The position numbers and the translations under genes are program-made. This document shows positions 11,908 through 22,199 of a stretch of DNA of 64,000 nt, one piece after another; within the stretch, counting starts at the first letter, position 1; each line of letters begins with the position of its first letter. The notes below the pieces were generated by a model. It had not been told where the DNA came from. It did not search any database and was given only the letters and a program-made list of their open reading frames with translations. Source of the stretch: Azadirachta indica (Eukaryota > Streptophyta > Magnoliopsida > Sapindales > Meliaceae); contig CM040453.1 in assembly GCA_022749755.1 (NCBI GenBank), forward strand, positions 17,865,368 to 17,929,367, given 5' to 3'.

Positions 11908-12418
11908 TATTGGACTTGAACTAGATCCAATGGGGCGCCAATAATAGGTTGACCTAATTGGCGTAATAAGATAATATTTGTTTAATGTAATAAATATTAT
12001 TTATCTAAATAATTAAATTAATTATGTAAGATAATTAATTAATTATTCGAGATAAACAAGGAGTTAAAAGATACGTTTTATCTTAAGGGATAATACGTTT
12101 TTCTTTAAATAAAAGATAAAATATTAAGTTAGATTACGATAGAAATTGTGTAATTCTAATCCTAATCAAAGGAAGTTTTCCTCATCTCCCTAGCACTATA
12201 AATAAGGTGTTTATTCATCCCATTCAGTAGTAGTTAAGCAGTTTAGAATTTTCATATACTGAAAGGAGAGAGTGACTAAAATCAAAGCGAGTGAACTTTC
12301 CCGTATGTGATTTTCCACCACTCTAAAACAGTAAAACAATTTATCCAAATATCCTAAGTGTATTCAAATATCCTAAGTGAGAAGGTACGCTTCCGTGCTC
12401 TATTTTCTTTTTCCAACA
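11908..12418 (+). repeat. Copia-1 3' LTR, copy A
   Basis: 511 bases starting TATTGGACTTG, where Copia LTRs normally start TGTTGGA, and ending TTTTTCCAACA. The first G has apparently mutated. CACTATAAATAAGG near 12,195 is a TATA-like promoter core, and a leader-like stretch follows. No second copy of this LTR was found upstream of the coding part. Confidence 0.82.
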
Positions 12419-14497
12419 AAAATAAACCCCTCCCAAATTATTTTCTGAAAAAGATTATATATATATTTAATTGAATATCAAAATTTCCATTGAATCTAAT
12501 TTCATATTTAGACATAAAAAATATTAATTTAAAATAGAGTTAAATAAGTCTCTCAAAAAAAAAGATTCACAAATTAAATAAATTAATTAAGTTAATTATT
12601 ATATTAATTAAAAATTTTCAAGCCAACGTTAATCTAAGTTCTTCAATTGTAGAATGTTTACTAACTGTTTTAAAACCTTGCAGATTTTATAGAGAAGTAG
12701 AAGTTGAAGAATTTTCCAATCACCTGAAGAGCCATGCTAAAGGGAAATTAAAAAACTTGCTTTATTTAAATTGCCGTCGAGTGATTAGAAGAAGTTTTTA
12801 TTTCAAAAGGAAAAAAAAATTTCTCTAAAGGATGTAAATATGGAGTTTTTGGTTAAAAGAAATGTACTTGATTACAAATAATATTCAAAGTAAACATTTC
12901 TTTGTATGGGTTTTTATAACTAATTTAAAAAATTTTAAACAAATAAAATATTTTTATTTTGTTATATTCAAATCATATTTTTTATTACTATTTTTTTAAG
13001 TATTACATGAATTTAAACTAAATTTTCCTAAATTCTTGTGTCAAAAAGAAAGATGAATATGGTACGTACATAATTTTACCAAATACTTACTTGAAAGTGA
13101 CGATAGGGTTGATTTCTTAAAATTATTTTTAGATTGCACATTAAATGACTTGTTAGACCCCTATTTTGTCTAGACTTTGAAAACCAAGGTCCATGAGCTA
13201 TAAACCTATCACTAGTAAGTCCCATGGCTCATTTGATTTTGGTTTGGTTCAAAATTTTAATTCTATCCGGTTCAATCTAGAAACTGACAAACCTGAAATT
13301 TTTTATTCGAATCGAGTTGGGGTGAATTTGAACCAAATCAACATGTGCCTACCCCTTTACTAAAGTAAAAGCGGGGCAACAAAAAAGCAGCCTTGATTCT
13401 CATTACATTCATAACAAATTAGGCCCTAGTACCCATAAGACCTTTATTACCGATTCATTGAATTTGACTATTGGAAAAATACAAGCTTCAGATTAAATTA
13501 TAGCAGGTGGGGCATGTTTGGCACATTGGACTGGACTATATTATTTTATTGTGTTGGACAAAAAAATTTTAATCTCATATTTTGTACAAAAAATTAAGGG
13601 ACTTTATTGTATAAAATTTAAGAATTATACAATCTGGAACATCTAAATTTGACTCGCACCTTCCATAAGTAAAGGCTAGATTGTGTTATTTTATTTCTTT
13701 TAATTTTCTTAAAAATTATTTTTGGTCATAACTTTTGAATTATTTAATTATTAATTCAATTAATAATATATAATTAAATAAAAAAATAAATTTAATATAA
13801 TTAATAATTTATAGTACTATGTTAAATTTTAATCCAGAGTTATCCAATCCAATTCATTATAATTCAGTACAGTGCAATACAACATGCGCTTGTAAGGCAT
13901 ACATAAAAATTCCTAGTTCGGCTAAAGTAATAGTGTTTTATCTAGTAAGTTCCATTAGAATTATGATTAACAAAGAAATCCTAATCCTAATAGAAGAAAA
14001 GAAAGAAAGGAAAATGAAAGATATAGAAGGAGGAAAAGTAAGAGAGAGAAGAATTTTTCTGTAGAATCAAAAAATTTATTGGTTATAACCCAAGAACGAA
14101 TATTGAGTATTCGAAAAATTAAATTGGACTGAACTGAATCCATCAGATTTTGTATAACATTCAGCCAATTGGGTTTTGGTTTCAACAATAGTACTTTAAA
14201 ACAAGACAACACAGTTTTATAGTAATTAAACAATGTTGTTTTTTTAACTTTAGTATTTAAAATAAATATTTTAAAAATAAAAATTATTTTTTTAAAATAA
14301 TAAATTTAAACAATAATCAAACTGAACCATTCAATTTCGATTCAATATCTAGTATTTCAAAATACTCTTAATAGTGTATGGAAGTTATAAATAAACTAAT
14401 GTTATAAAGAGACAATTCCCAAATAAAAAAAAAGTACATGCGTTCTTATAAATAGACACCATATTTTGGTTATTAAATGTAAGAAAAATGTTCTTTC
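12419..14497. other. RLP intron sequence with MITE relics, copy A
   Basis: AT-rich sequence between the two Copia elements. A weak minus-strand LRR-like stretch (GDWKILQLLLL) lies at about 12,640-12,715. A candidate MITE occupies 13,509-13,890. At 14,100-14,360 sequences such as TTGGACTGAACTGAATCC and AAACTGAACCATTCAATTTC on either side of an AT-rich core suggest another degraded hAT-like MITE. No gene is supported; the short plus-strand open frame at 13,819-14,064 lies across the MITE end and is not credible. Confidence 0.5.
13509..13890. mobile_element. Candidate MITE with ~50-base imperfect terminal inverted repeats, copy A
   Basis: Left end GGGGCATGTTTGGCACATTG and the reverse complement of the right end, AGCGCATGTTGTATTGCACT, align over about 50 bases with mismatches. 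GGGCATGTTTGG-type ends are common in PIF/Harbinger-like MITEs. A three-base target duplication could not be assigned, so the superfamily is a guess. Shared with copy B at about 55,422-55,804. Confidence 0.35.
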
Positions 14498-14930
14498 TAT
14501 TGGAAATTAAACTTGATTTAGTCCAAAATAAATTAGGCTTACAAGATTTGGGTTTAGAAATAGTAGTATGGCTCAATTTTTAGAAATTTGTAAGAAAATA
14601 TCTGGATATTTATGAAATAAATATCTAAATATTTAGTAATAAAAATTTACATAAATATAGTAAATATCTAGATATTTGTAGTTAATATTTAGATATTATT
14701 ATGTATACCTTTAAAATAAAATTGTAATAATTGGATTAAATATGTGTTGGCATAATTCTAACTATTGGTTAAAGAGGTGCCATGTTATAAATAAGGATGA
14801 GTTCTTCCATTGTTTGTCAAGCCAAAAATTAAAAATCAGTAAAATTGTAAACTTCTCCTTCCTTCTTTGTCCATAATTATTCCTAACAAATTTATCTTCT
14901 TTTATAATATAAGCTCTCTATTTTCCAACA
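14498..14930 (+). repeat. Copia-2 5' LTR, copy A
   Basis: 433 bases from TATTGGAAATTAAAC to TTTTCCAACA; copy B keeps the expected TGTTGG start. CATGTTATAAATAAGG near 14,781 is the TATA-like core. Short palindromic motifs such as AAATATCTAGATATTT recur within the LTR. It differs clearly from the 3' LTR, by roughly 15 percent by eye. Confidence 0.85.
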
Positions 14931-14961
14931 AAGTAGTATGGGAATTAAGGTGTGAGTGACC

Positions 14962-17271
14962 ATGGCAAGCAATGAAATGACTCTCTTCTAAGTTCCAATG
15001 CTCACCAAGAGCAACTACGATAACTAGGGCATCAAGATGAAGGCTTTGCTAGGAGCTCAAGATACGTGGGAAGTTGCAGAGAAAGAGTTTGATGTGCCTA
15101 AAGAGAAGGTCACGCTTACTGAAGCTCAAAAAGATCTCTTGAAAGATTTTAAAAAAAAGAAAGACAAGAAAGCTCTCTACTTCATCTATCAAGCATTGGA
15201 TGAAGATAGTTTTGAGAAGGTTTCAAATGTAATCACCACCAAAGAATCATGAGAGATGCTTCAAACTTTATATAAAGGTGTTGAAAAAGTGAAAAAGGTA
15301 CGTCTTTAAACTTTACGAGGTAAGTTTAAATCTTTATATATGAAAAAATGTGAATCAATTTTTTAATATTTTTCTAGAGTTTTGGTGGCGGCTAATCAAT
15401 TAAAAGGAAATGGAGAAAGTTTAAGTAATGTTTGAATTATGGAGAAAATTTTTCGTTCCATAAATTTGAAATTTGAACATATTATTGTAATAATTTAAGA
15501 AACAAAAGATTTAAAGTTCATGACTATTGAAGAACTCATAGGGTCATTACAAGCATATGAAGAAAAATAAAAGAGAAAGCAAGAAGCCTTGGAAAAGTTC
15601 TTCAAACAAAACTCACCTTCAAAGAAAAGGAAGAAAGTTTTGACAATAAGAAAGGCCAACATAAAAGAGGAATTGGTCGAGAACGAGGCCGTGGACGTGG
15701 ACAAGGATGGAGAAGACCATTGAATTATAACAATAACAACAATAAAAGAGGAGAAGGCTCAAGAAAAGGTCGTGGAAGAGGCAATCTGAACTCAAAGTAT
15801 GATAAGTCTCAAGTTAAATGTTATAATTGTCAAAAATTTGGCCATTATGGTTTCAAGTATAGAGTTTCCAATAATAAAATTAGTGAAAAGGCCAACTATA
15901 TGGAAAACAAAAATCAAAAAGAAGAAATGTTATTGCTAGCATTTAAGGACAATAATAGTGGCAGCACTAATATATGGTTCCTTGATACCAGCGCAAGCAA
16001 TCACATGTGTAGAAGTAAGAATATGTTCGTGGAGCTTGATGAATCGGTAAGTGGCAATATTTCCTTTGGGATGCATCTAAATTACACGTAAGAGGTAAAG
16101 GTAACACCCTTATTCGCTTGAAAGATAGAAGACATCAATTTATTTTAAACGTTTATTATGTGCTCAATATGAAAAATAATATTTTAAACTTGAGACAACT
16201 CTTAGAAAAAGACTATGATATTCGTATGCAAAGGTGGCAGTGTTCGAAAATAGAATATTCTTGTTAAATATTCAAAACGATGTAGCAAAATATCTCAAGG
16301 CTTACTACAATGATGCATCATGGCTATGGCATCTTCGACTTGGGCATCTTAATTTTGGAGGTTTGGAACTGTTATCCAAGAAGAAAATGGTGAGAGTACT
16401 GCCTTGCATCAATCATCTTGACCAGCTGTGCGAATGATGTCTACTTAGGAAGTAATTTAGGATAAGCTTTCCAAAAAAGTCTACTTTTAAAGCCAATAAG
16501 CCACTCGGATTCATACGCATTGATGTATGTGATCCTATCAAACCAAGCTTCCTAGGTAAGAGTAATTATTTTCTTCTTTTCAGTAATGATTATTCAAGAA
16601 AAACATGGGTGTATTTTTTGAAAGAAAAATCCTAAGTTTTTGGCGTGTTCAGAAAGTTTAAAACAGTCGTGGAGAATGAAAGTGGATGCAAAATCAAGGC
16701 CATAAGATCTAATCATGGAGGAGAATTCACTTCGAAAGAGTTTCAAGAGTTTTGTGAAGCAAATGGAATCCGTCATCTTCTAACTATTCTGGGATTCTCC
16801 CAATAAAATGACATTGTTGAAAAGAAAAATAGAACCATTCTCGACATAGCACGAAACATGCTTTAAAGCAAGAAATTGCCAAAAGGATTTTTGGCTAAAG
16901 CTGTAGTTTATACAGTGTATTTATCTAATCGATCTCCTATTCGAAGTATGTGGGGAAAGATGCCACAAGAAGCTTGGAGTGGAAGAAAGCCTAACATTTC
17001 TCAGTTACAGGTTTTTGGAAGTATTGCTTATGCTTATGTGCCAAAAGAAGAAAGAAGTAAGCTTAATGATCGTAGTGAGAAGTTTATTTTCATTGGCTAT
17101 GATTCAAATTCAAAAAGATACAAGCTTTACAATCTAAGCAATGGGAAAACCATCATCAACCGAGATGTAGAGTTTGATAAAGAAAGCTCGCCGGAATGGA
17201 ATGTTAAAAAAAAAGGTTACAACCTCTTCCCTTACCTTGAAGATGAAAAAGTTACGAGAGATTTAACAATA
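14962..17271 (+). pseudogene. Copia-2 gag-protease-integrase relic, copy A
   Basis: Gag starts MASNEMTLF, then a TAA (14,989) and a TAG (15,025) sit where relatives have Q and W, followed by the open piece KMKALLGAQDTWEVAEKEFD. The gag zinc knuckle CYNCQKFGHYGFKYR (from 15,819) has its last cysteine changed to tyrosine. Protease DTGASNHM reads DTSASNHM (from 15,983). Integrase has WLWHLRLGHLN, IDVCDPIKP, then RSNHGGEF, where the second catalytic aspartate is asparagine, and DIVEKKNRT with the glutamate kept. The last frame (16,876-17,316) reads SGRKPNISQLQVFGSIAY and runs into LTR sequence through the deletion. Confidence 0.88.
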
Positions 17272-17597
17272 GAAATTCGTAAGAAAATATATAAATATTT
17301 AGTAATAAAAATTTAGATAAATAGAATAAATATCTAAATATTTGTAGTTAATATCTAGATATTATTATGTATACTTCTAAAAGAAAATTTGTAATCACTG
17401 GATTAGATATGTGTTGGCATAATTCTAACTGTTCATTAAAGAGGTACCATACTATAAATAGGGGTGAGTTCTTTCATTATTTGTCAAATCAAAAAATAGA
17501 AATTAATAAGATTGTAAGTTTCTCTTTTCTTCTTTGTCCGTAATTATTTCTAACAAATTTATCTTCTCTTGTAATATAAATCCTCCACCTTCCTACA
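17272..17597 (+). repeat. Copia-2 3' LTR, partial, copy A
   Basis: Starts GAAATTCGTAAG at the deletion junction and ends CCTTCCTACA. It corresponds to the last 326 bases of the copy B 3' LTR at 59,685-60,092. CATACTATAAATAGGGG near 17,447 is a TATA-like core. The first ~80 bases of the LTR are missing. Confidence 0.85.
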
Positions 17598-18184
17598 TGC
17601 TCGATCTCTCATAAATCTTTAAAAGGGTTTAGAAAATAATATTTGGTATTATTCAAAGGTTTTATATTTGAGAATGCACTTTTGTGGAAATAACAGCTAT
17701 TGTATCTTAAAGAGAATACTACTATAAAAATCTACTTGCACCAAGACATTATAAGATAAAAGGGCAGAAATTTCCTTGAGGACATATAAGAATTTTTCGT
17801 GTTATTCATTGCATCATCAATTTTTATTAGAGAAATCCCTAACAGTATACAGTTTTAGTTTCATAAAATTATTTTTACATTGTACATGAAGTACCAAACA
17901 TTATTGAATTAAAGAATTTATTTGCAAAAATAAATAAATAAGAAAAAAGAATCTACTTGAAAGCCTTTAATCTTATAGAAGAAAATATCAAATTAGATTA
18001 ATTAATTTTTTTCTAAGTTGAATGAAGTCCACAAAGATGGAAGAATAGATCATTTTTCTAGCTTACCTTTAACATTAATAATTCTTTTCGATGTATTATC
18101 ATGCAAAATTTCTTTAGTTTAATCAAATTATTGGATTTTGTTTCAACTCAATAAAAGATCAACAATAGTGGGAGAAGACATTAC
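17598..18184. other. RLP intron, copy A
   Basis: AT-rich sequence between Copia-2 and RLP exon 2. A minus-strand LRR-exon-like end with a GTAAGC donor lies at about 18,062-18,110. Nothing else is recognised. The copy B counterpart is 60,093-60,688, which has a 10-base tandem insertion near 60,490. Confidence 0.5.
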
Positions 18185-18340
18185 CTTTAAATTCAATACT
18201 TCCTTTCAATTTGTTATTAGACAAAGATAATTCTTTCAATGATGAAAAACCCTAAAGAGATGATAAGATACTATTGCTAAACAAAATATTTTCCAAATAG
18301 AGAACCTTTAAATTGCTCAAATTTGATAGTCTTTCTAAAC
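18185..18340 (-). pseudogene. RLP LRR exon 2, copy A
   Basis: 156 bases encoding two leucine-rich repeats on the minus strand: LERLSNLSNLKVLYLEN, then NSILSSL, a TAG (18,254-18,252), then GFSSLKELSLSNNKLKGSI. A GT donor follows at 18,184. The spacing of leucines and the N-x-L steps are typical of plant extracellular LRRs. Phase with exon 1 appears shifted at the acceptor. Additional weak LRR-like sequence lies at about 18,110-18,060, before another GT donor. Confidence 0.8.
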
Positions 18341-18627
18341 TTGAATAAATTAAACAATTAATATAATTTGTATCATTTGTCAATTTAAAAATTGTCTAAG
18401 ATTTCTCAAACATAATAATTCCAAAATCCGAAAGCAATTTCTTAAATTTGGAGATTATTAAGAATGATCTTCTAATTTATTTCATTAAATTAGTTTTAAA
18501 TTAACTTTTTTCTAAAATATTATTTGAAGCTTGGTTGAATATAAAAGGGAGATAAGAGATATTTTGCCTTCAAATCTCATTTGCAATTAAAATGTTAAAA
18601 TTAATTACACACAAGAACGTAAAGGAC

Positions 18628-19058
18628 CTTCACTTTTAATACAACTAGCTATAGAGTTGTCACTTAAGTCAACATGCTCTAATTTTGCAAAAAGAGTGAA
18701 CAGAGAAGCATTCTAATACCATGAGTTGCCACTTAAGTCAAGATACTTTAACTCTTTAAAACGAGTGAACAAAGATGTATTTAGATACCATTGACCTACT
18801 CTGCCAAATCCTAGTACTAGATAGATATAATTCTAACACTTTGTGAGTGTTGTTATACTCAACCGTTTTCCGTTGACAGTAATCTAAATTATCCCCATCC
18901 CAGTTTCTAAGGCTTTTAGGATTATTGAAGAAAGGTTTAAGTTGCAAGAAGGCAAATCTCTCACATTCCCAACATCCCTCATTGCAACCATAACTTTCAA
19001 ATAAAACAAATACGAAGAAGAGCAACTTCACTCACACTACCCATTTTGAGCTCATCAT
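18628..19058 (-). pseudogene. RLP 5' exon, copy A: signal peptide, LRR N-cap, first LRRs (broken)
   Basis: Two adjacent ATGs (19,058 and 19,055) open MMSSKWVV and are followed by a TGA at codon 9, probably a former TGG. In-frame sequence then continues with hydrophobic KLLFFVFVLFESYGC and the N-cap CWECERFAFLQLKPFF. In the cap, the usual paired cysteines and tryptophan are damaged (DYCQRKTVEYNNT where relatives have CCQW...VECNNT). A frameshift near 18,787 is needed to reach the LRR TRFKELKYLDLSGNS. A TAG (18,713-18,715) precedes NASLFTLFAKLEHVDLS. The exon ends at a GT donor at 18,627. The track of open frame from 19,031 starts at GTG only because of the upstream stop. Confidence 0.88.
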
Positions 19059-20179
19059 CTTAACTAATCTATTATTAATGCAATCTCTTTAAAATTGATG
19101 ATCTATAGAATTGGCTCTAATCTACCTTATTTATATAAAAAGAAACCTTTTTTTTTTTTTTCTCATTGACTTGGATGTCGTTTTTGACGATTATTTCTCA
19201 ATTTCTTTATTTTCTAACAAAAGAAAAAAGTAGTCTATAGTAACTTTTTGCATAGTCTAATTCACCAAATGTAATTAAATTTATAAATTTGTATATTATA
19301 AACTAAATAAATACAAAAAATTTACAGATATTACTATTATGTTACATGTGATGATAATTTCTTTTGTTACAAATAAATATTTATTTTATTTTGTATACGA
19401 CCAATAAATATGTAATAAAATTAAATAATAGTAATAATAATATTTAAATTAATCTCTATAACATGATATTAGAATAATCGTTTATATCTTTATAAATTTA
19501 GTCCTTAACATATTTAAAGAGTTAAATTATAAGTTTTACCATTCAATATTTCAAATATATTTTTTTAAATGAAGTGTGAGATTTTTATCAATGATTGTCT
19601 TTTAACAATAATTTTTTTAAAAGAATTTTAGTTAAATTTTCAGCGTTATCTTTATGTTATTATTAAATGAGTTTTAGGATCCAAGATTTATCAATCAAAT
19701 TTAAATTCCATTTACAAAATAGGGCATGAATTGACTGAGCTAAAATGGAAATTAAGAAATTTTAATTTGAAATCTTCGTTTGTTTAATGCAACTTTTTTT
19801 ATATTGGTTATATTAAATAATTTTTCACAGTTATAAGTCTTCTCCCTTTTAACTTATTATCATACTTTTAGAGAAAAAATACCTTGCGCACAATTTGTCA
19901 ACAAAAGCAAGTGTCTATTATATGCATGATGCCTCAAGAAAAAAAGAAGATGAAGACATTTATCTTTCTTAGAAGTTCATGAAACAAAATCGAATTTCGC
20001 CTTCTTTAAAGTTAATATATTAACTTTCTATTCATATTTTATTTTGTTGATTTCAAATTAATACTAATTCAAATATTGCAAATACTTATTTTCTTTATCT
20101 AAAATTTGATTAGATTGAAGTATAAATAGAATTTTTTGGTTTTTAATGTTACATATACAACTACTAATATTACATTAAA

Positions 20180-20520
20180 AATCTACTAAATATCTAGACA
20201 CACATAGTGTGATTTCCCTCTTATTATATAGTCCACCCTAAATATTTAGGCACACATAGTGTAATTTTTATCTAAGTACATTCAATGTGATTTATATCAT
20301 TATATAGTCCACCCTAGATATGGAGGCACACGTAGTGTGATTTCTAGCTACCATAAATTGGAGAGATTTTGGACATTGATACTCATATAGTCTACCTCAG
20401 ATATTTACGCACACATAATATGATTTCTACCCTTAATTACAAAGAGTTTGGATATTGATATTTATATAATCCACGCCAAATATCTTCCCACGCACAGTGC
20501 AATTTCTATCTTTAATTGGA
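20180..20520. repeat. Irregular tandem motif array, copy A
   Basis: Five to six degenerate copies of a motif like CACACATAGTGTGATTT, mostly preceded by AGTCCACCCTAAATATTTAG, spaced about 45-110 bases apart. The core CACACATAGTGTG is itself nearly palindromic. It lies 1.1-1.5 kb upstream of the RLP start. Copy B has the same array. No function can be assigned. Confidence 0.6.
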
Positions 20521-20648
20521 GAAAAATCTACCACATATTAATGGAAACTCTACAAATTTGTAGGGAGAAGTTTGTTCTTTGGTAGGACTCAAACATTCAC
20601 CCTCTAGTTGGAGGGTGTCGAGGAGGGTATTCTTACCTACCGAAAAAA

Positions 20649-20855
20649 GGTTGGCTGGCAAAGTATAAATAGATTTAATTGAATGAGTTTAGATTTTTTT
20701 TTTTTTAACAAGTGATGCTATTGCCATACCTCTAAAATATAAAGAGATTTGATTACAAAAGGCTAGGTGGCAAAGTATAAATAGATTTGATTACATGAGT
20801 TTAGATCCCTTTTTTTTTTACCATTGATGCTATTGCCATACCTCTAAAATTATTA
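20649..20855. repeat. Two-unit tandem duplication, ~113-base period
   Basis: GGCAAAGTATAAATAGATTT, GAGTTTAGAT, a T-tract and GATGCTATTGCCATACCTCT occur in this order twice, starting near 20,655 and 20,768. A diverged third relative lies at about 25,500-25,585. Also present in copy B. Confidence 0.75.
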
Positions 20856-21540
20856 TAAAAGTCTTTATTTATTTATTTATTTTATTAAAATATATTAATA
20901 TAAAAGAAATAATTAATTCTAAAAGTTACTCCCGACATTGTCTCACTTATTTGCAAACTCAATGTTCTCTTTTTTTTATTTTAATAAAACAAATTATTTA
21001 ATTATTTTTTAGAATATATTTAATTATATTTTGAAACAGTAAATTTTTAATAAATTTTGACTCGTTAACAAAATTATTGACTTTATTAGTAATAAAAAAA
21101 GTATGTCATCTTCATCTATTTTTAAAGTCTTTGCATGCTCCATTCGCAGGGTGAAGTCGCAATAAATTATTTATTATGACTTGTTAACAACCAATAAGCT
21201 TTAACACTAATAAAAAATGTGTCATCTTCATTTTTTTTTTTTTAAGTCTGTGTTTGGTCAAATTTAATTTTGATTTTATGAAAGACTTAAAACTCAAAGG
21301 AACGATTAATGATGGGATCAAATAAAAATAAAGGAAATATTCATGACACTTAATGTCTGAAATAATATGAAAATACAAGAAATTATTGTTCGATTAATTT
21401 TCAATTAATAAATTATTATTTTAAAAAGTATAAAAGCATTTTTTTTATTTGGATTGGGTTATATAATAATTTTATAGAACTGAACCCCTCTTATTTGTAG
21501 TGAGATATATGCTCAATAAATTTTAGTACAGATTTTTTAG

Positions 21541-22160
21541 CTTGTAAACCTTCTAGAAGGCTTTCATCGAACGGTCGCCAGCTACCTTCATGTTATTTAG
21601 GGTCCTCTGAATGCTCCTTATTTTTGTTGTCCATTTACTTGGTGACACATATTCCCTTCCCATGCAAAATTCATTTCCTTTCCTCTTGCTAGTTCCTGCG
21701 TTAAAAGTCGGTTGCCGTTAAAATTTCTCCACTTTTATCTTTTTGACCATTCTGCCCTTAGCCTCATTCTCTAATTCTAATTTCTATCCCTAGGCCTCAT
21801 TCCCCTCGTAGGCCCATTTTGACTTGGGTTTGCACCTACTCCATTGATCGCTCCATTTTAAGTCTCAAAGAAAATAACCAAATAATATATTGTAATATTA
21901 AAAATTTACCAGTCAATCTACACGTACGAGACAATAATTTTGTTCCAAAATCTACAAGTACGCATAAATTACATCTAAGATCATACCTAGGAGTTACGAA
22001 GAAGGTTAATTTCAAAGCAATATATTCATTCATATAAAAAAATTGTGACCCTGCAAAATCTTATTTGTGCATAACAACCCAAAAAGTAAATAAATGATAG
22101 ATATCAGCATTTGTGAATTAGGCTGCAATTTATATTAATGACCTTGGCCAACAATTTACT
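21541..22160. other. Unassigned GC-richer patch
   Basis: The 21,545-21,850 stretch is noticeably less AT-rich than both sides and pyrimidine-rich on the plus strand. It contains short open frames on both strands but nothing I recognise, and no splice-consistent exon set was found. It begins near where copy A and B comparison runs out, so it may be just inside or just outside the duplicated block. Confidence 0.4.
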
Positions 22161-22199
22161 AAATTAGGCTACAAAATCTTCAACTTAGCCTTACATTGC

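Larger units (their letters stand above)
8215..12418 (+). mobile_element. Copia-1 retrotransposon, copy A, 5'-truncated
   Basis: Contains, in order, integrase, reverse transcriptase, RNase H, about 1.1 kb of 3' untranslated sequence, a polypurine tract (11,899-11,907) and a 3' LTR (11,908-12,418). The 5' LTR, gag and protease are missing. The left edge abuts the minus-strand Gypsy integrase relic somewhere in 8,215-8,250. Integrase before RT is the diagnostic Copia order. The coding part has many stops and frameshifts, so it cannot be autonomous. It sits inside the RLP pseudogene. Confidence 0.9.
14498..17597 (+). mobile_element. Copia-2 retrotransposon, copy A, internally deleted
   Basis: 5' LTR at 14,498-14,930, then gag, zinc knuckle, protease and integrase, then a junction at 17,271/17,272 straight into the second half of the 3' LTR, which ends at 17,597. 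RT, RNase H, the polypurine tract and the first part of the 3' LTR are absent. Relative to copy B, 580 bases were lost between two ATA triplets. No matching target duplication flanks it (CTTTC on the left, TGCTC on the right). Confidence 0.9.
1..19058 (-). pseudogene. LRR receptor-like protein pseudogene, copy A, split by retrotransposons
   Basis: Plant RLPs are cell-surface proteins with a signal peptide, cysteine-capped extracellular leucine-rich repeats, one transmembrane helix and a short tail; they usually act in defence or development. Reading minus, the 5' exon (19,058-18,628) encodes a start, signal peptide and LRR N-terminal cap. Further LRR exons lie at 18,340-18,185, 642-568 and 415-262, with relics near 18,110-18,060 and 960-921. 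The many short LRR exons fit the intron-rich RLP subgroup. Stops and frameshifts break the frame in several exons, and two Copia elements plus a Gypsy-related segment occupy the middle. The C-terminal part lies left of the window. Family assignment is strong; loss of function is seen directly. Confidence 0.88.
1..21499 (+). repeat. Segmental duplication, copy A (truncated by window start)
   Basis: This stretch recurs in the same orientation at 46,873-64,000. The first bases of the window match 46,873 onward, and the sequence around 21,480-21,499 matches the last bases of the window. Alignment is continuous apart from two large indels and many 1-12 base indels; substitutions run at about 1-1.5 per 100 bases by eye. 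It contains an RLP pseudogene, a Gypsy-related segment and two Copia elements, all shared with copy B. Neither outer boundary can be fixed, because copy A runs off the left end of the window and copy B off the right end. Confidence 0.97.
19059..21540 (-). other. Upstream (promoter-side) region of the RLP pseudogene, copy A
   Basis: Region 5' of the RLP start on the minus strand. Immediately upstream of the ATG, the minus strand has TATATAAATAAGGTAGATTAG (complement of about 19,118-19,138), a plausible TATA box 60-80 bases from the start codon. Further out are a motif array (20,180-20,520) and a ~113-base tandem duplication (20,649-20,855). Parts recur at 2,870-3,430, 25,110-26,240 and 38,280-38,580, showing that this flank was copied several times. 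No coding sequence. Confidence 0.6.

Noticed and set aside
13967..14233. 88-codon minus-strand frames here and at 55,881-56,147
   Set aside because: Low-complexity FLLL/SFL translation of an AG-rich stretch at a MITE relic; no start context, splice sites or domain.
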